Position numbers and translations under genes: made by a program
Notes under the pieces: generated by a model
What the model was told of the DNA's origin: nothing
Databases searched by the model: none
What the model saw: only the letters and a program-made list of their open reading frames with translations
Shown: positions 48,646-57,954 of the stretch, in pieces
Layout: every line of letters starts with the position of its first letter
Numbering within the stretch: position 1 is the first letter of the stretch
Origin: Bacillota bacterium
GTDB lineage: Bacteria > Bacillota > Clostridia > Lachnospirales > Lachnospiraceae
NCBI GenBank assembly: GCA_023395555.1
Contig: JAEWYQ010000015.1
Coordinates: forward strand, 25,376 to 89,375
Reading direction: 5' to 3'
Length of the DNA: 64,000 bases

Positions 48646-49686
48646 GCCTTCACCGTTGTCAGTTGTGTCATGCTTCAGATATTTTTGAAGGGTAAGAAAG
48701 GAATCGAACACGCCCCTGGACTTACCCGGGTTTAAGAGCTGTCTGTACATGAAAGGTGCTTCCTTGCGTATGATCTCCAGCTTATCCGGGGTGTCACTGT
48801 AGGCTTCTGTAAGAAGCTGGTAAGAAGAACAAAGGGATTCGTTGTTGCGCTGCATGATGAACTCGGTCAGAGCGGTTCTGGTCAGCGGTTGTTTTGTATG
48901 GGGCTGGTCAAAGCGTACAATTACCCGGCTGCCCTGTACAAGATATTCGTGATCCCGGTAACCGGCTCCAACCAGTGCCTTGACAAAGGCATTGGCCATC
49001 CGGCGGTCATATAAATCCAGTGTAATGTCCATGGACAGCTCCGAGGGATTGGAAAACTCGCCCAGTTTAAAGCCGGTGAGCCACCAGTGATAGCCGCTCC
49101 GGGTAAACAAAATATTGCCGTTTTTCTTAAATATAAAGGACATATTAATGCAATCCTCATCCTCCACACAGTAATAAAAGGTTCCGTTAAATATTCCGGG
49201 GATCTCCAGGTCAGGGCCGGTGGTGTAGTAGATTCCCACCTCTCCCCCGGTATTCATACCATACTGCCCTTTCCAGAATTCGATCAGCCAATGGCGGTCA
49301 TTATATTCAAAACGAATCGGTTCACAATCTATAATCATACTCATGGCTGCGCTGGCCTCATCATAAAGCCTGCAATAGCCCATTTCCCTTTGCCAGGGAT
49401 ACATCAGGGAATAGAAGATATCCTGGTAAGGTTCATAGGCAAAGCCGAAGGGCTTTAATTCCTGGTTCAATTCTGCGATGCGTTCCGGGACATTTCCCAT
49501 AAGCTCGGTTACCGGGCGGGTTACTTCGCGGTTTCTGTTCCTCTGGATCCTGCGTACGCGGGAGATAACGGATATCAGCAGAACAAGAATTAAGCCGACG
49601 ACGATAAGCGCCGCCGCATGCTCGGTCAGAAAAGTAACCATGCCGACAGCGGGGAGTAATGTAGCTTCCATCAATGGAATTTGCAT
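48637..49686 (-). CDS. DUF4474 domain protein with membrane anchor
   Basis: 349 residues. One membrane helix (residues ~22-43) and a basic stop (RVRRIQRNRNR) are followed by a DUF4474 domain (~90-330), recognised by PWQREMGYCRLYDEA, MIIDCEPIRFEY and WLIEFWKGQYGMNTGGEVG. The function is unknown. GGAGCTGAAAAT precedes the ATG at 49686. The last codons and stop derive from a REP-like palindrome. Confidence 0.85.
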   Translation of the reverse strand: MQIPLMEATLLPAVGMVTFLTEHAAALIVVGLILVLLISVISRVRRIQRNRNREVTRPVTELMGNVPERIAELNQELKPFGFAYEPYQDIFYSLMYPWQREMGYCRLYDEASAAMSMIIDCEPIRFEYNDRHWLIEFWKGQYGMNTGGEVGIYYTTGPDLEIPGIFNGTFYYCVEDEDCINMSFIFKKNGNILFTRSGYHWWLTGFKLGEFSNPSELSMDITLDLYDRRMANAFVKALVGAGYRDHEYLVQGSRVIVRFDQPHTKQPLTRTALTEFIMQRNNESLCSSYQLLTEAYSDTPDKLEIIRKEAPFMYRQLLNPGKSRGVFDSFLTLQKYLKHDTTDNGEGGA

Positions 49687-49837
49687 ATTTTCAGCTCCTT
49701 TCCTTAAGCTATATACCATCATATTCAGAAAACCCCCGCATGTTAAAGGAAATAAGGATTGACATCTGATTATTTAAGGGTATAATTACAAAGCAAACAA
49801 ATGAATGATTGAAGTTTATGGGAAAGGGTGATATAGA

Positions 49838-50671
49838 ATGAGTGATTGTAACAATAATTGCAGCAGCTGCGCATCAAAATGCGGGGATCAGAAGCCGAAG
49901 AATGAGTTTGCCGTAGAGCCCCACGAGCTGAGCAGCATCAGAAAGGTCATCGGTGTAGTGAGCGGTAAGGGCGGAGTGGGAAAATCCCTGGTTACCTCCC
50001 TGATGTCGGTCAATATGAGCCGGAGGGGGTATCAGACCGCAATTCTGGATGCGGATATTACCGGACCCTCCATCCCGAAGGCCTTCGGTCTGAAGGAAAA
50101 GGCTTCCAGCAGCGAGATGGGCATCTTTCCGGTTAAGACGAAGACCGGTATTGAGGTAATGTCCATTAATCTGCTTCTGGCCAATGAGACAGATCCCGTA
50201 GTGTGGCGGGGACCGATTATTGCCGGAACGGTAAAGCAGTTCTGGTCGGATGTAATCTGGAATGATGTTGATTTCATGTTTGTGGATATGCCTCCGGGAA
50301 CCGGGGATGTACCGCTGACGGTATTTCAGTCCCTGCCCGTTGACGGCATCATCATCGTAACCTCACCCCAGGAGCTGGTATCCATGATCGTCTCCAAGGC
50401 GGTGAAAATGGCGGAAATGATGAATGTTCCGATTCTGGGACTGGTTGAGAATATGTCTTATTTTGTATGCCCGGATTGTAATAAGCAGCATCCCATCTTT
50501 GGAGAGAGCCATATTGAACAAATCGCGGCGGAGCATGGAATTGACCTGTGCGCCAAGCTGCCGGTGAATCCGAAGCTGGCTGCGGCCTGTGACAGGGGAA
50601 TGATTGAGCTCTATGAAGGCGACTGGCTGGATGGTCTTGCGGATCGTCTGGAGCAGAGATGGATGCAGTAA
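49838..50671 (+). CDS. Mrp/Nbp35-family Fe-S carrier ATPase
   Basis: 277 residues. The deviant Walker A GKGGVGKS is at residues 43-50. Four N-terminal cysteines (Cys4, Cys8, Cys11, Cys15) match the Nbp35-type ferredoxin-like cluster site, and a CPDC motif near residue 210 forms the bridging cluster of the dimer. It likely assembles or delivers [4Fe-4S] clusters. AAAGGGTGATATAG lies before the ATG. The many Fe-S proteins in the window fit such a role. Confidence 0.93.
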   Translation: MSDCNNNCSSCASKCGDQKPKNEFAVEPHELSSIRKVIGVVSGKGGVGKSLVTSLMSVNMSRRGYQTAILDADITGPSIPKAFGLKEKASSSEMGIFPVKTKTGIEVMSINLLLANETDPVVWRGPIIAGTVKQFWSDVIWNDVDFMFVDMPPGTGDVPLTVFQSLPVDGIIIVTSPQELVSMIVSKAVKMAEMMNVPILGLVENMSYFVCPDCNKQHPIFGESHIEQIAAEHGIDLCAKLPVNPKLAAACDRGMIELYEGDWLDGLADRLEQRWMQ

Positions 50672-50694
50672 GATAAAGCAGGATTGATGAAGCT

Positions 50695-50709
50695 GTGCCT
50701 GGCAGGCAC
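50695..50709. repeat. REP-like palindrome, variant
   Basis: GTGCCTGGCAGGCAC is a perfect palindrome with a five-base centre, 23 bases after the stop of the Mrp-type gene. It shares GTGCCTGGCA with the copy at 291-302. Confidence 0.5.
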
Positions 50710-50733
50710 AAAGGGAAGGCATGTTTAGTCGGT

Positions 50734-51102
50734 ATGATAAAAAGAAATGATTTTATTTTGATTGGTGTGATCCTGATTCTGGGACTGGCTATGATTGTAT
50801 ACTTGAATCTGACGAAGAAAGAGGGCAGCAAGGTTGTCATCACCGTGGACGGTGAGGTATATGATACTCTGCCCCTGGAAGAAGATACTGTCTTCACAGT
50901 GACGGGAAAGGACGGAACTCGTAATACCTTTGAGATCAGGGATGGATATGTGGATATGCTGGATGCCAGCTGTCCGGATAAAATATGTGTTGACCACAGT
51001 AAGATCCACTATAATAATGAAACGATAGTATGCCTTCCCAACAGGGTGGTGCTGGAGATTACCGGTGCCGAGGAGAACGAGGTAGATGCGGTTACTAATT
51101 AG
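50734..51102 (+). CDS. NusG domain II-containing protein
   Basis: 122 residues. One N-terminal membrane helix (residues ~6-24) followed by an extracytoplasmic NusG_II domain (~35-115) with DASCPDKICVDHSKI, the typical Cys pair. Such proteins are usually found beside Gx transporter genes, as here, and often near flavin-attachment or Rnf-type genes. The ATG at 50734 gives the normal N-terminus; 13 upstream codons are rejected. Confidence 0.88.
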   Translation: MIKRNDFILIGVILILGLAMIVYLNLTKKEGSKVVITVDGEVYDTLPLEEDTVFTVTGKDGTRNTFEIRDGYVDMLDASCPDKICVDHSKIHYNNETIVCLPNRVVLEITGAEENEVDAVTN

Positions 51103-51126
51103 AGTGCGGAAGGAAGAGAGGGTATC

Positions 51127-51615
51127 ATGAGATCAAAAAAGATAGCGACCTATGGTCTGCTTATAGCCCTTGCATTTATTCTGAGCTACATTGAAAGCCA
51201 GTTTCCGCTGTCAGGCATGGTCCAGGGAATGAAGCTGGGTCTGGCGAATCTGGTGGTGATTACCGCGCTGTATAAATTAGGGGCAAAGGAAGCGTTTGCT
51301 CTTTCCGTTCTGCGTATTGTGCTGGTCAGCTTCACCTTTGGCAGCCCCTCCACCTTAATGTTCAGCCTGGCGGGAGGGCTGCTCAGCTGGCTGCTCATGG
51401 TGATCTTCCAGAAAGGAAAGCTGTTCGGCATGGTTGGAGTAAGCATTCTGGGCGGAATCTCACATAATATCGGGCAGATTGCAGTTGCAATCGTTGTTGT
51501 GGAGAATTTGAATATCGTTTATTATCTGCCGATTCTATTGGTGTCAGGGGTGGTTGCCGGCACCTTGATCGGAATTCTGGGAGCCATGCTGGTGAAACGG
51601 TTGGTTATCCTTTGA
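51127..51615 (+). CDS. Gx transporter family membrane protein
   Basis: 162 residues with about five membrane helices. The start KKIATYGLLIALAFILSYIES and the GMVQGMKLGLANLV block mark the Gx transporter family (often annotated as heptaprenyl diphosphate synthase component I), related to ECF-type substrate-binding membrane proteins. It follows the NusG-II gene by 24 bases, a conserved pairing. The substrate is unknown. Confidence 0.88.
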   Translation: MRSKKIATYGLLIALAFILSYIESQFPLSGMVQGMKLGLANLVVITALYKLGAKEAFALSVLRIVLVSFTFGSPSTLMFSLAGGLLSWLLMVIFQKGKLFGMVGVSILGGISHNIGQIAVAIVVVENLNIVYYLPILLVSGVVAGTLIGILGAMLVKRLVIL

Positions 51616-51762
51616 AACAAAAAACTTGTTAAAATGTAGCTGTGGCTACACACTTATGTTCCAAACAGAGATATAATTCGTACAGCAGGGAAGAACGTAA
51701 GCGGTAAGATCAAGCTTTTTGCAGATAGAAAAGTATTCTGATGTTTCAGAGGAGGATAATAA

Positions 51763-52548
51763 ATGATACGTAAAATTATTAAAATTAATGAAGATTTGTG
51801 TAATGGCTGCGGTTTATGTGTGAATGCGTGCCACGAATCCGCAATTGCGCTGGTAGATGGAAAGGCGAAGCTTCTTAGGGATGATTATTGTGACGGCCTG
51901 GGCAATTGCCTGCCGGTATGCCCCACCAATGCCATCAGCTTTGAGGAAAGAGAAGCGCTGGAATATAATGAAGAAGAAGTCAATCGTAATATAGCCATAA
52001 AGAAAGCTGCCGAGGAAAAGCAAAGAGCAGCGCAGGCGGGAAATGCGCCCAAAGCTCCGGTCCATCCCCAGGGCGGCTGTCCTGGTTCCAGAGCCATGAG
52101 CCTGAGCAGGGAATCAGCCCCTCCGGCATCTGCAGCATCGGCACAGGCAGCAGCGGCAGCTGCGATGCCGGCAGAGATGCCTTCCATGCTTCGTCAGTGG
52201 CCGGTGCAGATACAGCTGGTTCCGCCCAACGCACCCTATTTTCAAGGTGCCAACCTGCTTATTGCGGCAGATTGTACGGCCTATGCCTTCGGCAATTTCC
52301 ATCAGTTTATGAAGAATAAGATTACACTGATCGGCTGTCCGAAGCTGGATGATGTGGACTATTCTGTAAAGCTGACCCAGATTCTCAGTGCAAATGATAT
52401 TAAGAGTCTGACGGTAATCCGCATGGAGGTTCCCTGCTGCGGCGGTATCGTTCAGGCGGTGAAAACTGCCATGGTAAACAGCAAGGTAATGATCCCCTGG
52501 AGAGTGATTACCATCGGAACGGACGGCACGATTTTAGAGGATAATTAA
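51763..52548 (+). CDS. Two-cluster ferredoxin-domain protein with C-terminal domain
   Basis: 261 residues. The N-terminal dicluster ferredoxin (residues ~9-65) has CNGCGLCVNACHE and CDGLGNCLPVCPT; the second motif is C-x5-C rather than C-x2-C, as known in this family. An Ala-rich linker (~120-140) joins a C-terminal domain (~145-260) with conserved cysteines (ADCTAYA, IGCPKLDD, VPCCGGI) that may bind another centre. Probable redox partner protein; function not established. GAGGAGG precedes the ATG. Confidence 0.85.
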   Translation: MIRKIIKINEDLCNGCGLCVNACHESAIALVDGKAKLLRDDYCDGLGNCLPVCPTNAISFEEREALEYNEEEVNRNIAIKKAAEEKQRAAQAGNAPKAPVHPQGGCPGSRAMSLSRESAPPASAASAQAAAAAAMPAEMPSMLRQWPVQIQLVPPNAPYFQGANLLIAADCTAYAFGNFHQFMKNKITLIGCPKLDDVDYSVKLTQILSANDIKSLTVIRMEVPCCGGIVQAVKTAMVNSKVMIPWRVITIGTDGTILEDN

Positions 52549-52582
52549 ATCCGGCGGGTTTCCCAAGCGTTGTTGACAAGAC

Positions 52583-52680
52583 ATACCTTGACAGCAAGGT
52601 ATACTTCCCCATATATTTTATAGATCCCCAATAATAAGAGGAGATGCTGCAAACCTGGTTTTGTAATATCTCCTTTTATT
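52583..52680 (+). terminator. Terminator region after the ferredoxin-domain gene
   Basis: The gap 52549-52875 (327 bases) contains a perfect ATACCTTG-ACAG-CAAGGTAT hairpin (52583-52602) without a T run, then a terminator in which AAGAGGAGAT (52635-52644) pairs with ATATCTCCTTTT (52666 on), with an inner CAAAC/GTTTTG stem. The rest probably holds the promoter of the glycosidase gene. Confidence 0.65.
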
Positions 52681-52875
52681 ATGCAAAGAAATCTGGTATT
52701 ATGTGGTTTCTGAACTATGGAAAAAACTACATATTTTGAAGCCGAATAGACAAGAATTCCGCGGGTTTTTATGATATGATTTATTCAAATAAAGGGAATT
52801 CGGAAAAGCTAAACGAGGAAAGAACGGTATGGTCTGCGTACATGGAAAGAATTTTGAAGCGGAGGAAGAGACAAG

Positions 52876-53964
52876 ATGAAGAATGATAAGGAACCGATTG
52901 ACTATGCGAAAGCATCCTGTGACACGATGATGAGAAAATTCAAGGCGGAGGAGCTGCCGCCGGCAGGGCGCTTTCATTACCACCAGGGAGTCTTTCTGTC
53001 AGGGGTCTGCAAGACCTATGAATTATCCGGGGAAGAACGCTATTTTGACTATGTGAAAGCTTGGGTGGATTCCATTCTCGATGAAGACGGGGAGATCAAG
53101 AACTTTGACCGGGGGCAGCTGGATGATATCCAGCCGGGGATTCTCTTATACCCCCTGCTGGACAGAACGGGAGATAAGCGTTATCAAAAGGCATTGGATA
53201 CCCTGCTGCCGATCATTTTGAATTTTCCGAGGAATTCTGCGGGCGGCTTCTGGCACAAGCAGGGATATCCCAACCAGATGTGGCTGGACGGACTCTATAT
53301 GGCGGGTCCCATCAGCGCGGAGTATGCCAGGAGGTATCAGAAGAAGGAATACCGTGAACTGGTAGTGGAACAGGCGCTTCTTATGGAGGAGAAGACGAAG
53401 GATGCCCGAACCGGTCTGCTGTACCATGCCTGGGACTGCTCGGGGAAAACAAATTGGGCAGATCCGGTCACCGGGAGGTCGCCTGAATTCTGGGGACGTT
53501 CCATCGGCTGGGTGCCGGTAGCGGTGCTGGATGACCTGGACTTTATGGACAGCAGTGACCCTGGCTATGAGGAATTAGGTGCATTGGTCAGAAATCTGAT
53601 GGAGTCGGTATGCCGCTATCAGGCGGACAATGGGCTGTGGTATCAGGTGGTCGATAAGGGAGGGGAAGCCGGGAACTGGCAGGAGGTATCCTGCAGCTGC
53701 CTCTTCACAGCGGCGCTGTGCAAGGGGGTGCGAAAGGGTATCCTGGATAGCTCTTACCTGGAGCAGGCACAGAGAGGCTTTCAAGGTGTTATTGACAGCC
53801 TGGAATGGGACGGAGAGAATCTGATGGTAGGAAAGGTGTGCATCGGCACCGGAGTGGGGGATTATAAGCATTACTGCGATCGACCGGTATCTGTTAATGA
53901 TCTTCATGGAGTGGGCGCATTTTTGATTATGTGTGCGGAGGCACAGCAGGCTCTTTGTTCATGA
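52876..53964 (+). CDS. Glycoside hydrolase family 105 (unsaturated rhamnogalacturonyl hydrolase)
   Basis: 362 residues folding as an (alpha/alpha)6 barrel. It removes the unsaturated galacturonyl residue left by pectate or rhamnogalacturonan lyases. Marks: GRFHYHQGVFLSG, the MWLDGLYMAGP block whose Asp matches the catalytic Asp of YteR, and HAWD...WGRSIGWVPVA. No signal peptide, so it acts on imported oligosaccharides. No other pectin genes are adjacent. GGAGGAAGAGAC lies upstream. Confidence 0.92.
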   Translation: MKNDKEPIDYAKASCDTMMRKFKAEELPPAGRFHYHQGVFLSGVCKTYELSGEERYFDYVKAWVDSILDEDGEIKNFDRGQLDDIQPGILLYPLLDRTGDKRYQKALDTLLPIILNFPRNSAGGFWHKQGYPNQMWLDGLYMAGPISAEYARRYQKKEYRELVVEQALLMEEKTKDARTGLLYHAWDCSGKTNWADPVTGRSPEFWGRSIGWVPVAVLDDLDFMDSSDPGYEELGALVRNLMESVCRYQADNGLWYQVVDKGGEAGNWQEVSCSCLFTAALCKGVRKGILDSSYLEQAQRGFQGVIDSLEWDGENLMVGKVCIGTGVGDYKHYCDRPVSVNDLHGVGAFLIMCAEAQQALCS

Positions 53965-53986
53965 TCTGCCATATGGTTTCCCTCCT

Positions 53987-54001
53987 GTGACACCAGGCAC
54001 C
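53987..54001. repeat. REP-like palindrome, variant
   Basis: GTGACACCAGGCACC, 22 bases after the stop of the GH105 gene, is the complement of GGTGCCTGGTGTCAC and belongs to the same dispersed family. Confidence 0.5.
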
Positions 54002-54183
54002 AAGAGAAGAATATCCTGTAAAGATTAGTTTCGTGACGGTGTAGCAGATCGGCTCCCTTGTCATATCTTTATAGTACAGAAATGTAATATGTGTTTCTGC
54101 AATGGGTGTACAATGGGTGCGCGGCTTTTTTATAATGCATTACAGAAGCATAATGCGTGTTCCTGTAATTGAGGAGGGATACT

Positions 54184-54978
54184 ATGGAAATAGAAAAAAT
54201 TAACCGTATGCCCTTAATCGGAGATACGGCCCCTGGATTTCATGCGATCACAACCCAGGGTGAGATAGATTTTCCTGCGGATTACCGGGGGAGCTGGGTA
54301 ATACTGTTCAGCCATCCGGCAGATTTTACGCCGGTATGCACCACGGAATTCATGACTTTTGCCTCTATGATGAATGAATTTAAGGAACTGAATACGGAAC
54401 TGGTGGGATTGTCCATTGATTCTCTTTATTCCCATATTGCCTGGCTGAGGAAAATCAGAGAGTTAGTATGGAAGGATCTAAAGCATGTGGAGGTTACCTT
54501 TCCATTAATTGCGGATATTTCTATGGATATAGCGAAGCAGTACGGGATGCTGCATCCCGGCAGTTCCGCCACCGCCACCGTTCGGGCGGTCTATATCATC
54601 GATCCCAGCAGCGTGATACGCGCGATTCTATATTATCCGGCATCCACCGGACGGAATATGCAGGAGCTGAAAAGAATCATAATCGCTCTTCAAAAGGCGG
54701 ACTGTGAGCAGATTGCAACTCCCGCAGACTGGCAGCCCTGCGACGATGTCATTCTGCCCCCTCCGGGGACCTGCGGTGCGGCAAAGGATAGGGTGGCACA
54801 GGTCTATGAAGACCAGTACTGTCTGGACTGGTTTTTGTGCTTCCGGCAGTCGGGATGTGCCCCCTGTGAGGGAAGACAGCCAATGGCAGGCAGCACTTCC
54901 TATGCTGCTCCTAAGCTGGAAGGAGCGCCTTACCCTTCCGTCTATTCGAATCATACCAGAAGTTACCGTATTCCGTAA
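54184..54978 (+). CDS. Peroxiredoxin (Prx6-type) with Cys-rich C-terminal extension
   Basis: 264 residues. The thioredoxin-fold peroxidase carries the peroxidatic Cys52 in FTPVCTTEF; the LRKIRELVWKDLKHVEVTFPLIAD and GRNMQELKRII blocks are family-specific. Normal length is about 215-225; here the part after the usual CLDWFLCF end carries ~40 more residues, including a CAPC (C-x2-C) motif followed by a Pro/Ser/Tyr-rich tail. GAGGAGGG lies before the ATG at 54184. Confidence 0.92.
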   Translation: MEIEKINRMPLIGDTAPGFHAITTQGEIDFPADYRGSWVILFSHPADFTPVCTTEFMTFASMMNEFKELNTELVGLSIDSLYSHIAWLRKIRELVWKDLKHVEVTFPLIADISMDIAKQYGMLHPGSSATATVRAVYIIDPSSVIRAILYYPASTGRNMQELKRIIIALQKADCEQIATPADWQPCDDVILPPPGTCGAAKDRVAQVYEDQYCLDWFLCFRQSGCAPCEGRQPMAGSTSYAAPKLEGAPYPSVYSNHTRSYRIP

Positions 54979-55133
54979 TAAATACCGGAAGATGCGGTAA
55001 CCATATGCCGCCATCTGCATAAGATGAAGCAGAGGAAAAAATCACCTTGCACTGCAAAGGCAGTACAATCTGATCAGGCGGCGATCCAAATATGGCGTGC
55101 AGCCGGGCTGAAATTCAGCAGCAGGAATAATAG

Positions 55134-55185
55134 ACCTGTGGGACAGAGTGTGTTAATAAAGACATGTGTCCCACAGGTATTTTTC
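55134..55185 (+). terminator. Strong hairpin with T run upstream of the P-type ATPase
   Basis: ACCTGTGGGACA (55134-55145) pairs perfectly with TGTCCCACAGGT (55167-55178), followed by ATTTTT. It lies 155 bases after the peroxiredoxin stop and 53 before the P-type ATPase start, so it is either the peroxiredoxin terminator or an attenuator of the ATPase gene. The gap 54979-55237 has no gene. Confidence 0.75.
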
Positions 55186-55237
55186 TGCCCTGGAACAATG
55201 CTGCCTATGCTTTGTCCTAAGCTGGGAGGTAACGTAA

Positions 55238-57856
55238 ATGACGGATCAGACCGGATTAACGGAACAGGAAGCAGAGGAACGAAGGAAGCGCTTTGGTAAA
55301 AATGAAATTACCGCAAGACAGGGGAGAAGACTTCTTAAGCAAATAAAGTATCTGTGTTCGGAACCGATTTATTTATTGTTGGCCGGTTCTGCCATCCTCT
55401 ATTTCCTTCTGGGAGAGACAGCAGACGGGATTATTATGATATTCTTTGTTGTCTTCGTAATTGGAATCAATCTGTTTCAGGATATAAGAACGGGAAATGC
55501 ACTAAAGAAGCTGAAGGCGGTTACGGAGCCCCGGGCGGAAGTGATCCGGGGCGGACAAAAATGCCTGATACCGCGGGAGGAACTGGTCCCCGGTGATCTT
55601 GTGCTATTATATGAAGGAGTAAAGATACCGGCGGATGGATATCTGGTGCACTGCGCCGGACTGACGGTAAATGAGAGCCTGCTGACAGGGGAATCCAGCC
55701 CGGTACGGAAGGAGGTTCCCCAAGGCGGTGCGAATGAACTCTCGGAAAAGACTTCTCGGATCCGATGCTATGCGGGAACCTGTGTAATGCTTGGCACCGG
55801 CAGGATGATTGTAGAACAGACCGGGAACAGCACGGAATACGGCAGACTGGCCCAGGAGCTGGCGTATGGGAACCAGGAACGCTCCCTGCTGCAGCGGCAG
55901 CTGAGGACTTTGGCACGGCAGTGCTCTTATTTTGCGGCGGTTATGTTCTTCCTTGTGGGTGGAATCACATTCTGGAATTTGGCCCAGTATCCGCCTGCTC
56001 AGCGGCTGATACACAGCATACTGGCGGGAGCGGTGCTGGCGCTGTCCCTGGTGCCGGGAGAATTTCCTGTGATATTGTCGGTATACTTTTCCCTGGGGGC
56101 CCTGAGACTGGCCCGAAGGAAGGCGCTGGTCCGGAGGCTGTCTGCAATCGAGAGCCTGGGAGCAGTATCCGTATTGTGCCTGGATAAGACAGGAACCATA
56201 ACGCAGAATTCCCTGTCTGTATCGGAAGCGTACGTTGCCGACAAGGTATCCTCTGCCGGCAGCGAGCACGCTGACAATAATACAGCGGTCTCTGGATACA
56301 GGGGAAATCAATTTTGTAAGGTATTGGCCCTGGCCTGCAAGAAGGACAGCCGGGATCCGGTAGAGCATGCTTTGTTAAGCTACGGGGAAGAATTATGCAG
56401 GTGCTGTAATCATGGGCATTGGAATAAGATGCCCTCCGCTTCCGAACGGGTGATGGCTTGTTCCGGGCCGGAGGAAGGGAGCAGGCTTCTGAGGGAATAT
56501 CCGTTTTCCAATGAAACCAGGGCTATGGGGCAGCTTTGGATGCGGGAGGATCGATACATTCTGGCCGCCAAGGGAAGCCCGGAAGCAATTCTCGCCAGGT
56601 GTACGCTCACCAGGGCGGAACGTCATCAATTGGAGCAGAGGCTGGCACAGTATTCCGGGCAGGGATTAAAAGTGATTGCTCTGGCGGAGGCAGTAGTGGA
56701 GGGAGAAGAGCTTCCGGAGAACTTGCCGAAACGCGGCCTGCATTTTTGCGGTCTTCTGGCTTTGGCCGATCCTCCCAGGGAAACCATAGCCGATGGAGTT
56801 GCCGCCTGTTATCATGCCGGTGTAAGGATTCTTATGATCACCGGTGATCATCCGGTGACTGCCTCTTCGGTGGCCAAAAAGGTAGGGATCCGTAATTTCG
56901 CCCGGGTTATCACCGGAGATGAGCTGGATCAGATGACGGATGAGGAGATGGGAGAGAAGGTAAAAAGCTGCAATGTCTATGCCAGGGTTCTCCCGCTGCA
57001 TAAGGTGCGTATTGTAAAGGCTTTGAGAAACCAGGGTGAAATAGTGGCCATGGCCGGAGATGGGATCAATGATGCGGCCGCACAGATGGCGGCGGACATT
57101 GGAATTGCCATGGGACAGAATGGAAGCGAGGTTACCAGGGAGGCGGCGGATATTATTCTGCTGGATGATCATTTCCCCACCATTCTGGATACTATCCGTG
57201 ATGGAAGAAGAATCTATCAGAATATCCTCAAGACCATCGCCTATGTGCTGGCATTTCATATACCGATTGCCTTGATCTGCCTGGCTGCACCGCTGGTAGG
57301 CATCGGGCCGGAGGATCTTCTGCTGATGCCCCTGCACATCGTGTTACTGGAGCTGGTGATGAACCCGACGGTATCCGTCACCCTGGAACGTCTGCCGGCA
57401 GAGTCTGATATTATGAAAAAATCAGCTGGGGCGTCTGCTCGGAGGTTGGTGTCTTTCGGGATCTTTCTTAAATGTCTTGTCCAAGGGGGGATGATCTTCT
57501 GCGCGGCATTTTGTCTGCATTTCAGTCTGCTTAACAGAGGATATCCGGCAAAGGAGGCAAGAACCTGCGGCTTCACGGTGCTGGTTCTTTCCAGCATTCT
57601 TCTGGTGCTGGTTAATTGCTCGGAACAGGAGTCGATTTTTAAGATCCTTGGAAGATTGTGGCGGGATAAAGGGATTTGCATCATTAATCTGGGAATTCCG
57701 GTCATGTTACTCCTGCTGATTTATACACCGCTGCACGGGAGGGTGGGCTTTGCGCCGGTAAGCATTACCCAGCTGCTTATTTCAATAGTACTTTCCATGG
57801 CGGCAGTCCTATGGTATGAGGTGGTAAAGGCTTTCAAAAGACTGTTAAGAGAATAA
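55238..57856 (+). CDS. Cation-translocating P-type ATPase
   Basis: 872 residues. Actuator domain with TGES (150-153), phosphorylation site DKTGT (Asp316), nucleotide domain KGSPEA, hinge MAGDGINDAAA; about eight to ten membrane helices in the usual order. Membrane helix 4 reads LVPGEFPVIL. The common P2 motif is PEGLP, and a bacterial subgroup has PEEFP; PGEFP is a variant of the latter, so the ion is unclear (Ca2+ or another cation). GGGAGGTAACGTAA precedes the ATG. Confidence 0.92.
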   Translation: MTDQTGLTEQEAEERRKRFGKNEITARQGRRLLKQIKYLCSEPIYLLLAGSAILYFLLGETADGIIMIFFVVFVIGINLFQDIRTGNALKKLKAVTEPRAEVIRGGQKCLIPREELVPGDLVLLYEGVKIPADGYLVHCAGLTVNESLLTGESSPVRKEVPQGGANELSEKTSRIRCYAGTCVMLGTGRMIVEQTGNSTEYGRLAQELAYGNQERSLLQRQLRTLARQCSYFAAVMFFLVGGITFWNLAQYPPAQRLIHSILAGAVLALSLVPGEFPVILSVYFSLGALRLARRKALVRRLSAIESLGAVSVLCLDKTGTITQNSLSVSEAYVADKVSSAGSEHADNNTAVSGYRGNQFCKVLALACKKDSRDPVEHALLSYGEELCRCCNHGHWNKMPSASERVMACSGPEEGSRLLREYPFSNETRAMGQLWMREDRYILAAKGSPEAILARCTLTRAERHQLEQRLAQYSGQGLKVIALAEAVVEGEELPENLPKRGLHFCGLLALADPPRETIADGVAACYHAGVRILMITGDHPVTASSVAKKVGIRNFARVITGDELDQMTDEEMGEKVKSCNVYARVLPLHKVRIVKALRNQGEIVAMAGDGINDAAAQMAADIGIAMGQNGSEVTREAADIILLDDHFPTILDTIRDGRRIYQNILKTIAYVLAFHIPIALICLAAPLVGIGPEDLLLMPLHIVLLELVMNPTVSVTLERLPAESDIMKKSAGASARRLVSFGIFLKCLVQGGMIFCAAFCLHFSLLNRGYPAKEARTCGFTVLVLSSILLVLVNCSEQESIFKILGRLWRDKGICIINLGIPVMLLLLIYTPLHGRVGFAPVSITQLLISIVLSMAAVLWYEVVKAFKRLLRE

Positions 57857-57954
57857 CAGAATTTGAAAAGCCGGCATTGAATTCCTACAAATCCTATGTT
57901 AATATAAGCATATAAGCGATAGTGACCCGAGTGGGATACGAAGGAGGTTTGGCC

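Noticed and set aside
55607..57337. Long antisense frames (253 and 223 codons) in the P-type ATPase gene
   Set aside because: Fully opposite conserved ATPase motifs, without start signals or motifs of their own.
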